Source: CAYPZL01 sp964415045 (GTDB lineage Bacteria; Planctomycetota; Phycisphaerae; Sedimentisphaerales; Anaerobacaceae). Taken from it: 23,520 nucleotides of DNA. Positions 1 through 6,906 of this stretch are shown here, piece after piece. The stretch lies in contig CAYPZL010000081.1 of NCBI GenBank assembly GCA_964415045.1, positions 1-23,520 on the forward strand. The letters are read 5' to 3'. The notes under the pieces were generated by a model. It was not told the origin of the DNA, searched no databases, and was given only the letters and a program-made list of their open reading frames with translations. The position numbers were made by a program, and so were the translations under genes. Within the stretch, counting starts at the first letter, position 1. Every line of letters begins with the position of its first letter.

Positions 1-186
1 GTCCTGCGCCAGTGTTGTCACGCGCACTTGCTGCGTGAACTGGAGAAGACCGACCCGGCCAATGGCTCCGAGGGCTGGTTCGTGCCCTACGAGATCAAGC
101 TGAAATGGGGGCAAACCAGGAAGCACAACCTCGCGCTTCGCAACGACAATCCGGCCCATCGATTCCAGCTCGACGGCGGCATATAG
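1..186 (+). CDS. C-terminal end of an unrecognised protein (partial)
   Basis: Frame 1 is open from the first base to a TAG at 184-186, giving 61 residues of a gene that starts before the window. The fragment contains EGWFVPYEIKLKW and ends HRFQLDGGI. It alternates polar and hydrophobic residues as a beta-rich domain would. There are two adjacent cysteines near the start and no membrane segment. I do not recognise the family. Codon use is GC-rich like the neighbouring genes, and a possible weak terminator follows at 233-249, which supports this being the real end of a gene. The next gene has its own promoter, so the two are probably not in one operon. Confidence 0.5.
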   Translation, partial: VLRQCCHAHLLRELEKTDPANGSEGWFVPYEIKLKWGQTRKHNLALRNDNPAHRFQLDGGI

Positions 187-232
187 CGCCGGACCGGTAA
201 CGCCCCACGGTTCGTTTCGTAAATTCGGCCGG

Positions 233-249
233 GCCGGCATTGAGCCGGC
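233..249 (+). terminator. Weak candidate terminator hairpin after the partial gene
   Basis: GCCGGC at 233-238 and GCCGGC at 244-249 can pair around the 5-base loop ATTGA. The downstream sequence is only moderately T-rich (TTGGCTTTG), so this is a poor intrinsic terminator. It lies 46 bases after the stop codon and before the promoter at 327-354, which is the right place for one. Confidence 0.3.
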
Positions 250-326
250 TTGGCTTTGTCCGTGCGCGGCGTTGGTCTCCTCGAGCGTGACGCGTCCCAC
301 CCGGCCCGCTCCGTCCGGAAATTCTG

Positions 327-354
327 TTGCCAAGGCTCGGGTCTCGCTTATACC
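327..354 (+). promoter_or_regulatory. Sigma70-type promoter for the DUF5060 glycosidase-like gene
   Basis: TTGCCA at 327-332 (5 of 6 bases match the -35 consensus) is followed, after 16 bases, by TATACC at 349-354 (4 of 6). Transcription would start near 361, leaving a leader of about 39 bases that carries AAGGAG at 387-392 just before the ATG at 400. Confidence 0.55.
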
Positions 355-399
355 ATGCCCCTACGGAAGAGAATCGGTCGTTCAATAAGGAGCCTTGCT

Positions 400-2220
400 A
401 TGAGGTGGCATGGATTGATTCCGCTGTTTCTGATCTGCCTGACCCTGTCCGGCGGCTGTGCCCTGTTCAAACGCGCCGAGACGCATGAGGCGGCGGTCTC
501 GGGCGACATGATGCAATGGCACACGGTGACGCTGACGTTCGACGGCCCCCGGACCGGTGAGCTGGCCGAGCCCAATCCCTTCCTCCAATACCGCCTCACC
601 GTGACCTTCTCCAAAGGCGGGCGGCAATACGTGGTGCCGGGCTACTATGCCGCCGACGCGGACGCCGCCAACACCAGCGCCGACACGGGCCGCACGTGGC
701 GCGTCCATTTCCTGCCCGACGAGCCGGGGGTGTGGACCTACACCGCCTCTTTCCGGACGGGTGACGACATTGCCATCGATCCCAATGCGGTCGCGGGCGA
801 ACCGGTCGCCTTCGACGGGGCGAGGGGCTCTTTCCGCATCGCCCCCACCGACAAGACGGGCCGGGATTTCCGCGCCCAGGGGCTGCTTCAGTACGTGGGC
901 CAGCGCTACCTCCAGTTTGCCCACACAGGGACCTACTTCCTCAAGGGCGGCGCCGACAGTCCGGAGAATTTCCTGGCCTATGCCGATTTCGACGGGACCT
1001 ACGACACCGCCGAGCTCCAGCGCGAGGGCGAAGCGGCCGGAGCCAAATTCATCCATCGCTATCCCGAGCACATCCAGGACTGGCAGCCGGGCGACCCCAC
1101 CTGGGCCGACGGCAAGGGAAAGGGAATGATCGGCGCCCTGAACTACCTCGCCTCCAAAGGCATGAACAGCGTGTACTTCATCACCTACAACATCGACGGC
1201 GGCGACGGCAAGGACGTCTGGCCCTGGGTGAGCCCGCAGGAGAAGTTCCGCTTCGATTGCAGCAAGCTGGCCCAGTGGGAAATCGTCTTCTCGCACATGG
1301 ACAGGCTGGGCCTGATGCTCCACGTCATCACGCAGGAGCAGGAAAACGACCAGGGTCTGGACGGCGGCGCGCTTGGACGCGAGCGAAAATTGTACTACCG
1401 CGAGCTGATCGCGCGCTTCGGTCATCACCCGGCACTGGTCTGGAACCTCGGCGAGGAGAACACCAACACCGACGCCCAGCGCAAGGCGTTCTGTCGGTAT
1501 ATCCGCTCGCTGGACCCTTACGACCACCCGATCGTCTGCCACACGTTCCCAGGCCAATACGACAACGTGTACAGGCCCCTGCTCGCTTACGAGCATTTCG
1601 AGGGGCCTTCGCTGCAAACCAACGACACGCACCGCCAGACCCTCCAGTGGCTCGACGCTTCGGCCGAGGCGGGACGGCAATGGTTCGTCTGCCTGGACGA
1701 AATCGGGCCCGCTCACACCGGCGTAAAGCCCGATAACGACGACTACTGGCACGACAACGTGCGGAAGAAACATCTCTGGGGCAACCTCATGGCCGGCGGC
1801 GCCGGTGTCGAATGGTATTTCGGCTATCGGTTCCGGCACAACGATCTGAACTGCGAGAACTGGCGCAGCCGCGAGCACATGTGGGAAATGACCCGCTACG
1901 CGCTGGAGTTCTTTCACGATCACCTGCCGTTCGCCCGGATGAAGCATCACGACGAGCTGACCTCGGCCCAGGACGACTACTGCCTTGCCAATCCCGGGTC
2001 CATCTACGCGGTATATCTGCCGTACGGGGGGACGACCGACCTGGACGTCGGGGCCGAAACCGGGACGTTTCGGGTCCGCTGGTTCAATCCGCGCGAGGGA
2101 GGTCCTCTGCAAACCGGAACGCTGGTTTCGACGACCGGCCCGGGCACGGTCGAAATCGGGCAGCCGACGAGAGACACTGACAAAGACTGGGTTGCATTGA
2201 TCGAACGGATCGCCCCGTAG
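400..2220 (+). CDS. DUF5060-type glycoside hydrolase-like lipoprotein
   Basis: A predicted exported carbohydrate-active protein of 606 aa. I chose the ATG at 400 over upstream in-frame codons because AAGGAG lies 7 bases before it and a signal sequence begins there. The N-terminus is a hydrophobic stretch ending in LSGGC (Cys20), a plausible lipobox. Residues about 40-150 resemble the DUF5060 beta-sandwich found at the front of GH-A clan enzymes. The middle (about 160-500) looks like a TIM barrel, with WNLGEEN at 348-354 and CLDEIG at 431-436 as the likely acid/base and nucleophile strands. The C-terminus resembles the 'putative collagen-binding domain of a collagenase', which often closes such proteins, ending in a predicted beta-sandwich. 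It stands alone behind its own promoter. The family assignment is good; the substrate is unknown, and the catalytic residues are inferred from position only. Confidence 0.8.
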   Translation: MRWHGLIPLFLICLTLSGGCALFKRAETHEAAVSGDMMQWHTVTLTFDGPRTGELAEPNPFLQYRLTVTFSKGGRQYVVPGYYAADADAANTSADTGRTWRVHFLPDEPGVWTYTASFRTGDDIAIDPNAVAGEPVAFDGARGSFRIAPTDKTGRDFRAQGLLQYVGQRYLQFAHTGTYFLKGGADSPENFLAYADFDGTYDTAELQREGEAAGAKFIHRYPEHIQDWQPGDPTWADGKGKGMIGALNYLASKGMNSVYFITYNIDGGDGKDVWPWVSPQEKFRFDCSKLAQWEIVFSHMDRLGLMLHVITQEQENDQGLDGGALGRERKLYYRELIARFGHHPALVWNLGEENTNTDAQRKAFCRYIRSLDPYDHPIVCHTFPGQYDNVYRPLLAYEHFEGPSLQTNDTHRQTLQWLDASAEAGRQWFVCLDEIGPAHTGVKPDNDDYWHDNVRKKHLWGNLMAGGAGVEWYFGYRFRHNDLNCENWRSREHMWEMTRYALEFFHDHLPFARMKHHDELTSAQDDYCLANPGSIYAVYLPYGGTTDLDVGAETGTFRVRWFNPREGGPLQTGTLVSTTGPGTVEIGQPTRDTDKDWVALIERIAP

Positions 2221-2335
2221 TCTGCGGGGTGTCCGACCGGACGCACTTGCAAGCGCCGCCAGCCCGCCTGCGGGCCCTCCGGAGGCCTTCCGAGAATCCC
2301 GCGCGGCCCCGTCGGGGCGAACGCGACAAAAACTG

Positions 2336-2363
2336 TTGCAAAGCGGCCCGCCAACTCTATAAT
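2336..2363 (+). promoter_or_regulatory. Strong sigma70-type promoter for the TPR/alpha-CTD gene
   Basis: A perfect -10 TATAAT at 2358-2363 is preceded, 16 bases upstream, by TTGCAA at 2336-2341 (4 of 6 against TTGACA). The start of transcription would be near 2370, giving a leader of about 60 bases with GGGAG at 2416-2420 before the ATG at 2430. This is the only exact TATAAT hexamer I found in a sensible promoter position in the window. Confidence 0.7.
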
Positions 2364-2429
2364 ACGGACTCGTCAAAGCTTGGGGCTTGTACGGAACAAG
2401 CAAGCAAGAACCTTTGGGAGACAGTATCC

Positions 2430-3740
2430 ATGGAGCAATCAGTCGAGTTGAACATCAACTTGTTTGGAGACCAACTTCCGTCGATGGAAAACCTCGGAAC
2501 GCTCTCGCGCGTGGTCCACTCCAGCGAACTGAGCCGTCAGAGATTCGCTGCCGAGGTGGAAACGCACATGAGCAAGACCAGCCCGGCCACCGTCCTGGCC
2601 GTGGGGATCGGCCTCTTTATACTGGGCCGGTACGCCGAGGCGATCCAGAAGCTGGAAAAGGCCCCGAACCGCAAAGAAAAGTTCGTGTACCTGGCCATGG
2701 CGCAGCGTTGCCTGCGCGACTATGAGTCCGCATTGAAGAACCTCCAGCAGGCATCGAAGGCCGGAGCCGATGCCCTGAACGTAGGTCTTGAAAAGGCCGC
2801 CACGTACCGATACGCCGGCGACGTGGAGGCTGCCGCCCGGGAGTTGAAGGCCTGCGCCAACTTTGAGAACGTCAGCGCCGAGTATCACTATCAACTGGGC
2901 CGGCTCCAGGAAATACAGGGCGAGTACGACCAGGCCGTGAGCAACTACAAGACCGCTCTCGAACTGGCCCCGGAACACCAAAGGGCTTTGTTTCATTTGG
3001 CGTACCGCCACGACCTCTCCGGGTACGAAGACGCCGCGATCGGCTACTATAAACAGATCGTGGCAAATTCGCCCGTCTACGTCAGCGCCCTGCTCAACCT
3101 CGCCGTGCTCTATGAAGACCAGGGCAATTTCGATCAGGCGAGCCTCTGCGTGGACAAAGTTCTCGAGTGCCACCCGAATCATCCGCGGGCACGCCTTTTC
3201 AAAAAGGACATCGAGAGCTCCAAGACCATGTATTACGACGAGGAGAAGGAAAAGAAACGCAGCCGGAAGAATCAGATCCTCGAGACGCCGATCTCCGACT
3301 TCGAACTCTCCGTGCGAAGCCGCAACTGCCTCCGCAAGATGAACATCCGAACGCTGGGCGATTTGCTCAATATTACGGAAGCCGAATTGCTCTCCTATAA
3401 GAACTTCGGCGAGACGTCGTTGCGAGAGATCAAGGCCGTGCTGGAGCAGAAAAACCTGCACTTAGGCATGGCCCTGGAGGACAGCGAGCTCCAAACGGGA
3501 GAATCCGCTGACGCCGGTGAAACGCAGGATCAGGGCCTTTCCAACAAACCGGTCGAGGATCTTCAACTGTCCGTGCGGGCCCGTAAGTGTTTGCAGAAGC
3601 TCAATCTTCACACGATCGGCGACGTTTGCCGAACGACGGAAGCCGAACTGCTGGGCTGCAAGAACTTCGGGGTGACCAGTCTGAACGAGATCAAGAAGGC
3701 GCTGGGCGGTCTGGGTCTATCCCTGCGAAGCCTCGATTAG
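2430..3740 (+). CDS. TPR protein with two tandem RNA-polymerase alpha-CTD-like domains
   Basis: A cytoplasmic protein of 436 aa with no signal peptide. The ATG at 2430 is preferred because it follows GGGAG by 9 bases and lies downstream of the promoter; the frame is open further up, but that part lies before the transcript start. Residues about 50-265 form tetratricopeptide repeats (for example GEYDQAVSNYKTALELAPEH). A charged linker (EEKEKKRSRK) leads to two copies of the helix-hairpin-helix fold of the alpha subunit C-terminal domain, at about 288-350 and 375-436. In E. coli numbering, copy 1 keeps R265, N268, C269, G296 and S299; copy 2 keeps R265, C269, G296 and S299 but has Lys at 268. 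Both have Thr in place of K298. The protein may bind DNA or sigma/activator partners while the TPRs hold another protein. Its biological role is unknown. The SpoIID-like gene starts 17 bases after the stop. Confidence 0.85.
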   Translation: MEQSVELNINLFGDQLPSMENLGTLSRVVHSSELSRQRFAAEVETHMSKTSPATVLAVGIGLFILGRYAEAIQKLEKAPNRKEKFVYLAMAQRCLRDYESALKNLQQASKAGADALNVGLEKAATYRYAGDVEAAARELKACANFENVSAEYHYQLGRLQEIQGEYDQAVSNYKTALELAPEHQRALFHLAYRHDLSGYEDAAIGYYKQIVANSPVYVSALLNLAVLYEDQGNFDQASLCVDKVLECHPNHPRARLFKKDIESSKTMYYDEEKEKKRSRKNQILETPISDFELSVRSRNCLRKMNIRTLGDLLNITEAELLSYKNFGETSLREIKAVLEQKNLHLGMALEDSELQTGESADAGETQDQGLSNKPVEDLQLSVRARKCLQKLNLHTIGDVCRTTEAELLGCKNFGVTSLNEIKKALGGLGLSLRSLD

Positions 3741-3757
3741 CCCCCCTGACACGATGG

Positions 3758-5110
3758 ATGTCCGTACCGCACTGTAACAAGCTGCTGGCCGGCCTCAAAC
3801 GTATCCGTGCCGTCCAATGCTCACGCCGCTACTGGCTGTGGTGCAGCCTGAGCGGCCTGGCATGCATGACCCTTGTGGCGGTGCTCTTTCACGGGTGCGA
3901 ACGGCGCGAGATCGTGCGACCGACGCCACAGATGGACATCGAATCACAGTTCTGGGTCCGTGTTCTGCTCGGTAGCAACCTGACCCAATGTACGCTGGGA
4001 ACGCGTTCGGCGGCCCGCGTGGTTCGCGCCGGGTCGGGCATGGCGATGCAGGGATCAGGACCTTCGCTGCCTCCGCTGCGGGTTGCGACGAAGGTGGTCG
4101 TCTCCGACGGACAGCTCCTGCTGGGCGAGACTGCCCTGCCCGGCAAGGAGGTCACGCTGAGCCCGGAAACGCCGCACGTCTTCAGCTTCAACGGCCGCGA
4201 GTATCGCGGTAAGCTTCGGCTCACCCTCGACCCGCAACGACGCGTCTTCGAGGCGGTCAACCTGGTTCCGTTGGAACCGTACCTGGCCGGCGTGGTCGGC
4301 GCTGAGATGCCGGACTACTGGGAGCCGGAGGCCTTGAAAGCCCAGGCCATCGCGGCCCGCACCTATTGTCTGTACAGCAAGAACCGCTTTGGCGTCAACC
4401 GCCGGTGGGATGTCAGCAGGACACAGGCCAGCCAAGTCTACGCGGGCGTCAGGGCCGAATCGACGCAGGTCTGGAACGCCGTCAACCACACTTACGGCAA
4501 GGTCCTGCTCTCCAAAGCCGACGCCCTGCGAGGACATGATGTAACCATCAGCCCGAGGGGGCTGTTTCCCGCGTACTACAGTTCCGTGTGCGGCGGGCAT
4601 ACGGAAAACAGCGCCAACGTCTTCGGCGACACGTTCGGGCCTCTCAAGGGCGTTTCCTGCCCTTACTGTAAAGACGTAGCGAAGCTCGGGTTTTTCTTCT
4701 GGCCCATGGTACAATTCGACCGCGCCACCGTGACCGAGCGTCTGGTCAAGAAATACCCCAAGCTGACGGCGCTGGGGCAAATCAAGGATATCGTTGCCAC
4801 GGAAAAGACCGACTACGGCGAGTTCTCCCGACTGACACGGATCAAGCTGATCGGCTCGACGGGAAAGACCGACGTTCTCCGGGGCGAGGATCTTCGCTTG
4901 ACCCTGGATCCGAGCGGGCGAAAGATCAAGAGCAGCGCCTGCCACATCGTATCCTGGGGCGACGGCTGGGCGTTTTTGTCCGGCCGGGGCTGGGGCCACG
5001 GCGTCGGGCTCTGCCAGTACGGAGCCGAAGGCATGGCCCGGCTCGGCAAGAGTGCCGAGGAAATACTGCAACATTATTATCCCGGCTCCACGCTCGTCAG
5101 TCTCTATTGA
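3758..5110 (+). CDS. SpoIID/LytB-domain protein, predicted membrane-anchored peptidoglycan lytic enzyme
   Basis: A 450-aa protein of the SpoIID family, whose studied members are lytic transglycosylases that cut glycan strands already stripped of stem peptides. The ATG at 3758 is the only in-frame ATG between the previous stop and the hydrophobic segment. No good ribosome binding site is visible, so translation may be coupled to the TPR gene. A membrane or lipoprotein-like segment lies at about residues 27-48 (ending VLFHGC). The SpoIID domain includes the conserved EMP with Glu183 (the expected catalytic acid), AIAARTY, SVCGGHTE (Cys278, His281) and CPYC (Cys301, Cys304). These Cys/His residues are likely metal ligands, as in structurally studied homologues. 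The C-terminal GRGWGHGVGLCQYGA motif is typical of the family. In a non-sporulating bacterium this points to cell-wall remodelling, for example at division. Confidence 0.85.
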   Translation: MSVPHCNKLLAGLKRIRAVQCSRRYWLWCSLSGLACMTLVAVLFHGCERREIVRPTPQMDIESQFWVRVLLGSNLTQCTLGTRSAARVVRAGSGMAMQGSGPSLPPLRVATKVVVSDGQLLLGETALPGKEVTLSPETPHVFSFNGREYRGKLRLTLDPQRRVFEAVNLVPLEPYLAGVVGAEMPDYWEPEALKAQAIAARTYCLYSKNRFGVNRRWDVSRTQASQVYAGVRAESTQVWNAVNHTYGKVLLSKADALRGHDVTISPRGLFPAYYSSVCGGHTENSANVFGDTFGPLKGVSCPYCKDVAKLGFFFWPMVQFDRATVTERLVKKYPKLTALGQIKDIVATEKTDYGEFSRLTRIKLIGSTGKTDVLRGEDLRLTLDPSGRKIKSSACHIVSWGDGWAFLSGRGWGHGVGLCQYGAEGMARLGKSAEEILQHYYPGSTLVSLY

Positions 5111-5192
5111 GAATACCCTTTGGAAAATCCGCACTGAAACCATGGAGCGCCGCGACGCTGCACGTTCGACTTCTTGACCACAACAGATTCAC

Positions 5193-6305
5193 ATGTCTCA
5201 CTTTACAGTCAGTACCGAAGATCCCGGGTGTGCCGCTCGACGCGGCGTGCTGACCACCGCGCACGGAACGGTGCAAACGCCAACGTTCATGCCGGTAGGC
5301 ACGGCCGGCGCGGTCAAGGGAATCCTCCCCGACCCGTTGCGCCAGACCGGGGCCGAGATCATCCTGGCCAACACCTACCATCTCATGCTCCGCCCGGGCG
5401 TCGACGTCGTCGAGAAGCTCGGCGGACTGCACCGCCTCACCGCCTGGGATCGCCCGATTCTCACCGACAGCGGCGGCTATCAGGTCTTCTCACTCAACGC
5501 GCTGACCAAAATTGATGACGAGGGTGTCGAGTTTGCCAGCCACGTCGACGGAACGCGGGTCCGCCTGAATGCCGAGACCGCCACCGACATCCAGAGCCGG
5601 CTCGGCGCCGACGTCATCATGGCTTTCGACGAATGTACGCCCTTTCCGGTCGAGCAGGCGGCGCTGGAACAAGCGGTCGCGCGAACGATTGCGTGGGCCC
5701 GCCGCTGCCGGAACGCCCACCGGAAGCCCGACCAACTGCTGTTCGGCATCGTACAGGGAGGCGTGGACGCCGAGATGCGCCGCCAGTGCGCCGCAGAGAT
5801 CGTCCGGATCGGTTTTGACGGCTATGCCATCGGCGGCCTCAGCGTCGGCGAAGGGCACGAGCACATGATCGGCACGGTGGAATTGACCGCCCCGCTGCTG
5901 CCGGCCACGGCCCCGCGCTATCTGATGGGCGTGGGCACACCCGCCGACATCATCGCCGCCGTCCGGGCCGGAGTGGACATGTTCGACTGCGTCCTGCCCA
6001 CACGAAACGGACGTAACGCCTTCGCCTTCACCCAGCACGGTCCCCTGCGACTGCGCAACAGCGCCCACATTGACTCGACCGAACCGGTGGAATCAGGGTG
6101 CGATTGCACCTGCTGCCGCCATTTTACCCGGGGAGCGATTCGGCATTTCTTCAACTGCGGCGAAATGCTGGGCCCGATACTCCTGTCGCTGCACAACCTG
6201 AGGTTCTACCAAAGGCTCATGCAGACGATCCGCGAGCAAATCGAGCGGGGCCGGTTCGCCGCCTGGGCCGCGGACGCACTGGAAAAATACCGCACCGTCC
6301 GATAA
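5193..6305 (+). CDS. tgt: Queuine/7-deazaguanine tRNA-ribosyltransferase
   Basis: A cytoplasmic enzyme of 370 aa, the normal length for bacterial TGT. It exchanges guanine-34 of tRNAs with GUN anticodons for preQ1, a step in queuosine formation. The active site is complete: TDSGGYQVFSL with Asp92 (matching D102 of the Zymomonas enzyme), GGLSVGEG, and FDCVLPTRNGR with the nucleophile Asp265. The zinc site is Cys303, Cys305, Cys308 and His334. The ATG at 5193 has no strong Shine-Dalgarno sequence upstream. It starts 82 bases after the SpoIID-like gene and 113 bases before yajC. tgt next to yajC and secDF is a common bacterial arrangement, although the products work in different processes. Confidence 0.97.
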   Translation: MSHFTVSTEDPGCAARRGVLTTAHGTVQTPTFMPVGTAGAVKGILPDPLRQTGAEIILANTYHLMLRPGVDVVEKLGGLHRLTAWDRPILTDSGGYQVFSLNALTKIDDEGVEFASHVDGTRVRLNAETATDIQSRLGADVIMAFDECTPFPVEQAALEQAVARTIAWARRCRNAHRKPDQLLFGIVQGGVDAEMRRQCAAEIVRIGFDGYAIGGLSVGEGHEHMIGTVELTAPLLPATAPRYLMGVGTPADIIAAVRAGVDMFDCVLPTRNGRNAFAFTQHGPLRLRNSAHIDSTEPVESGCDCTCCRHFTRGAIRHFFNCGEMLGPILLSLHNLRFYQRLMQTIREQIERGRFAAWAADALEKYRTVR

Positions 6306-6351
6306 ATAGTCGTCCCGTCTCCGGTTTTCCGCGCGCAATTCCTATTTGAAT

Positions 6352-6380
6352 TTGACAGGAACCGTCTTTCAAGATAGTCT
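6352..6380 (+). promoter_or_regulatory. Probable promoter for yajC-secDF
   Basis: A perfect -35 TTGACA at 6352-6357 is followed, at the ideal 17-base spacing, by TAGTCT at 6375-6380, which keeps the key T, A and final T of the -10 element. It lies in the 113-base gap after tgt and gives a leader of about 30 bases with a good ribosome binding site (GGAAAGGAA) before the yajC ATG at 6419. Confidence 0.55.
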
Positions 6381-6418
6381 ATCCCGATTGCATCGCAGCC
6401 ATTGGAAAGGAACCCAGC

Positions 6419-6844
6419 ATGGACAATGTGTGGATATTGGCACAAACGGACAGCAATCAGGCCCCGTCGCAAATCCTCTCTGAGCCTGTGACGGCGGAGG
6501 AGGAGATGACGACGCAGACAGCCGATCCCAACATACAGGGACCGCGCGGCTCGCAGCAAAGACAGGGGTCGCCCTTCCTGCAATTCCTGCCCCTGATCCT
6601 GATCTTCGTGGTCATGTACCTGCTGCTGATGAGGGGACCGCGCAAGCAACAGCAGAAACACAAGCAGATGGTGCAGACTCTCAAGAAGAACGACCGGGTC
6701 CGAACCATCGGCGGCATCCTGGGCACCGTCGTCGACGTCCGGGGCGATGAGGTGACCCTCAAAATCGACGAGTCCAACAACACGAAAATACGCGTTAGCA
6801 CCTCCGCCATCGGAAAGAACCTGTCGGACGAAGGCAAAGATTAA
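6419..6844 (+). CDS. yajC: Preprotein translocase accessory subunit YajC
   Basis: A small inner-membrane protein of 141 aa that associates with SecDF and the SecYEG channel. A single membrane helix lies at about residues 53-71 (FLQFLPLILIFVVMYLLLM). After it come the basic RGPRKQQQKHKQM stretch and the conserved KKNDRVRTIGGILGTV cytosolic domain, both diagnostic of the family. The protein has an unusual polar N-terminal extension of about 50 residues, rich in Gln, Thr and Glu; E. coli YajC is 110 aa. The ATG at 6419 follows a strong purine-rich ribosome binding site. secDF starts 62 bases after the stop, so the two are almost certainly co-transcribed. Confidence 0.95.
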   Translation: MDNVWILAQTDSNQAPSQILSEPVTAEEEMTTQTADPNIQGPRGSQQRQGSPFLQFLPLILIFVVMYLLLMRGPRKQQQKHKQMVQTLKKNDRVRTIGGILGTVVDVRGDEVTLKIDESNNTKIRVSTSAIGKNLSDEGKD

Positions 6845-6906
6845 GCGCGTGTGACAGATGGTCGAAGAAAGACTGACGCTGGCGATAAACTAAGTAGGAA
6901 GAACTT

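Noticed and set aside
2213..2318. Short GC hairpins (CCCCG/CGGGG at 2213-2229 and GCCCC/GGGGC at 2306-2318) as terminators
   Set aside because: The stems are only five base pairs and have no T-tract; the first overlaps the stop codon. They may slow polymerase but do not support a terminator call.
382..2403. 673-codon open frame antisense to the DUF5060 gene
   Set aside because: Same third-position effect. There are no domain motifs, and it runs across the promoter and leader of the neighbouring gene.
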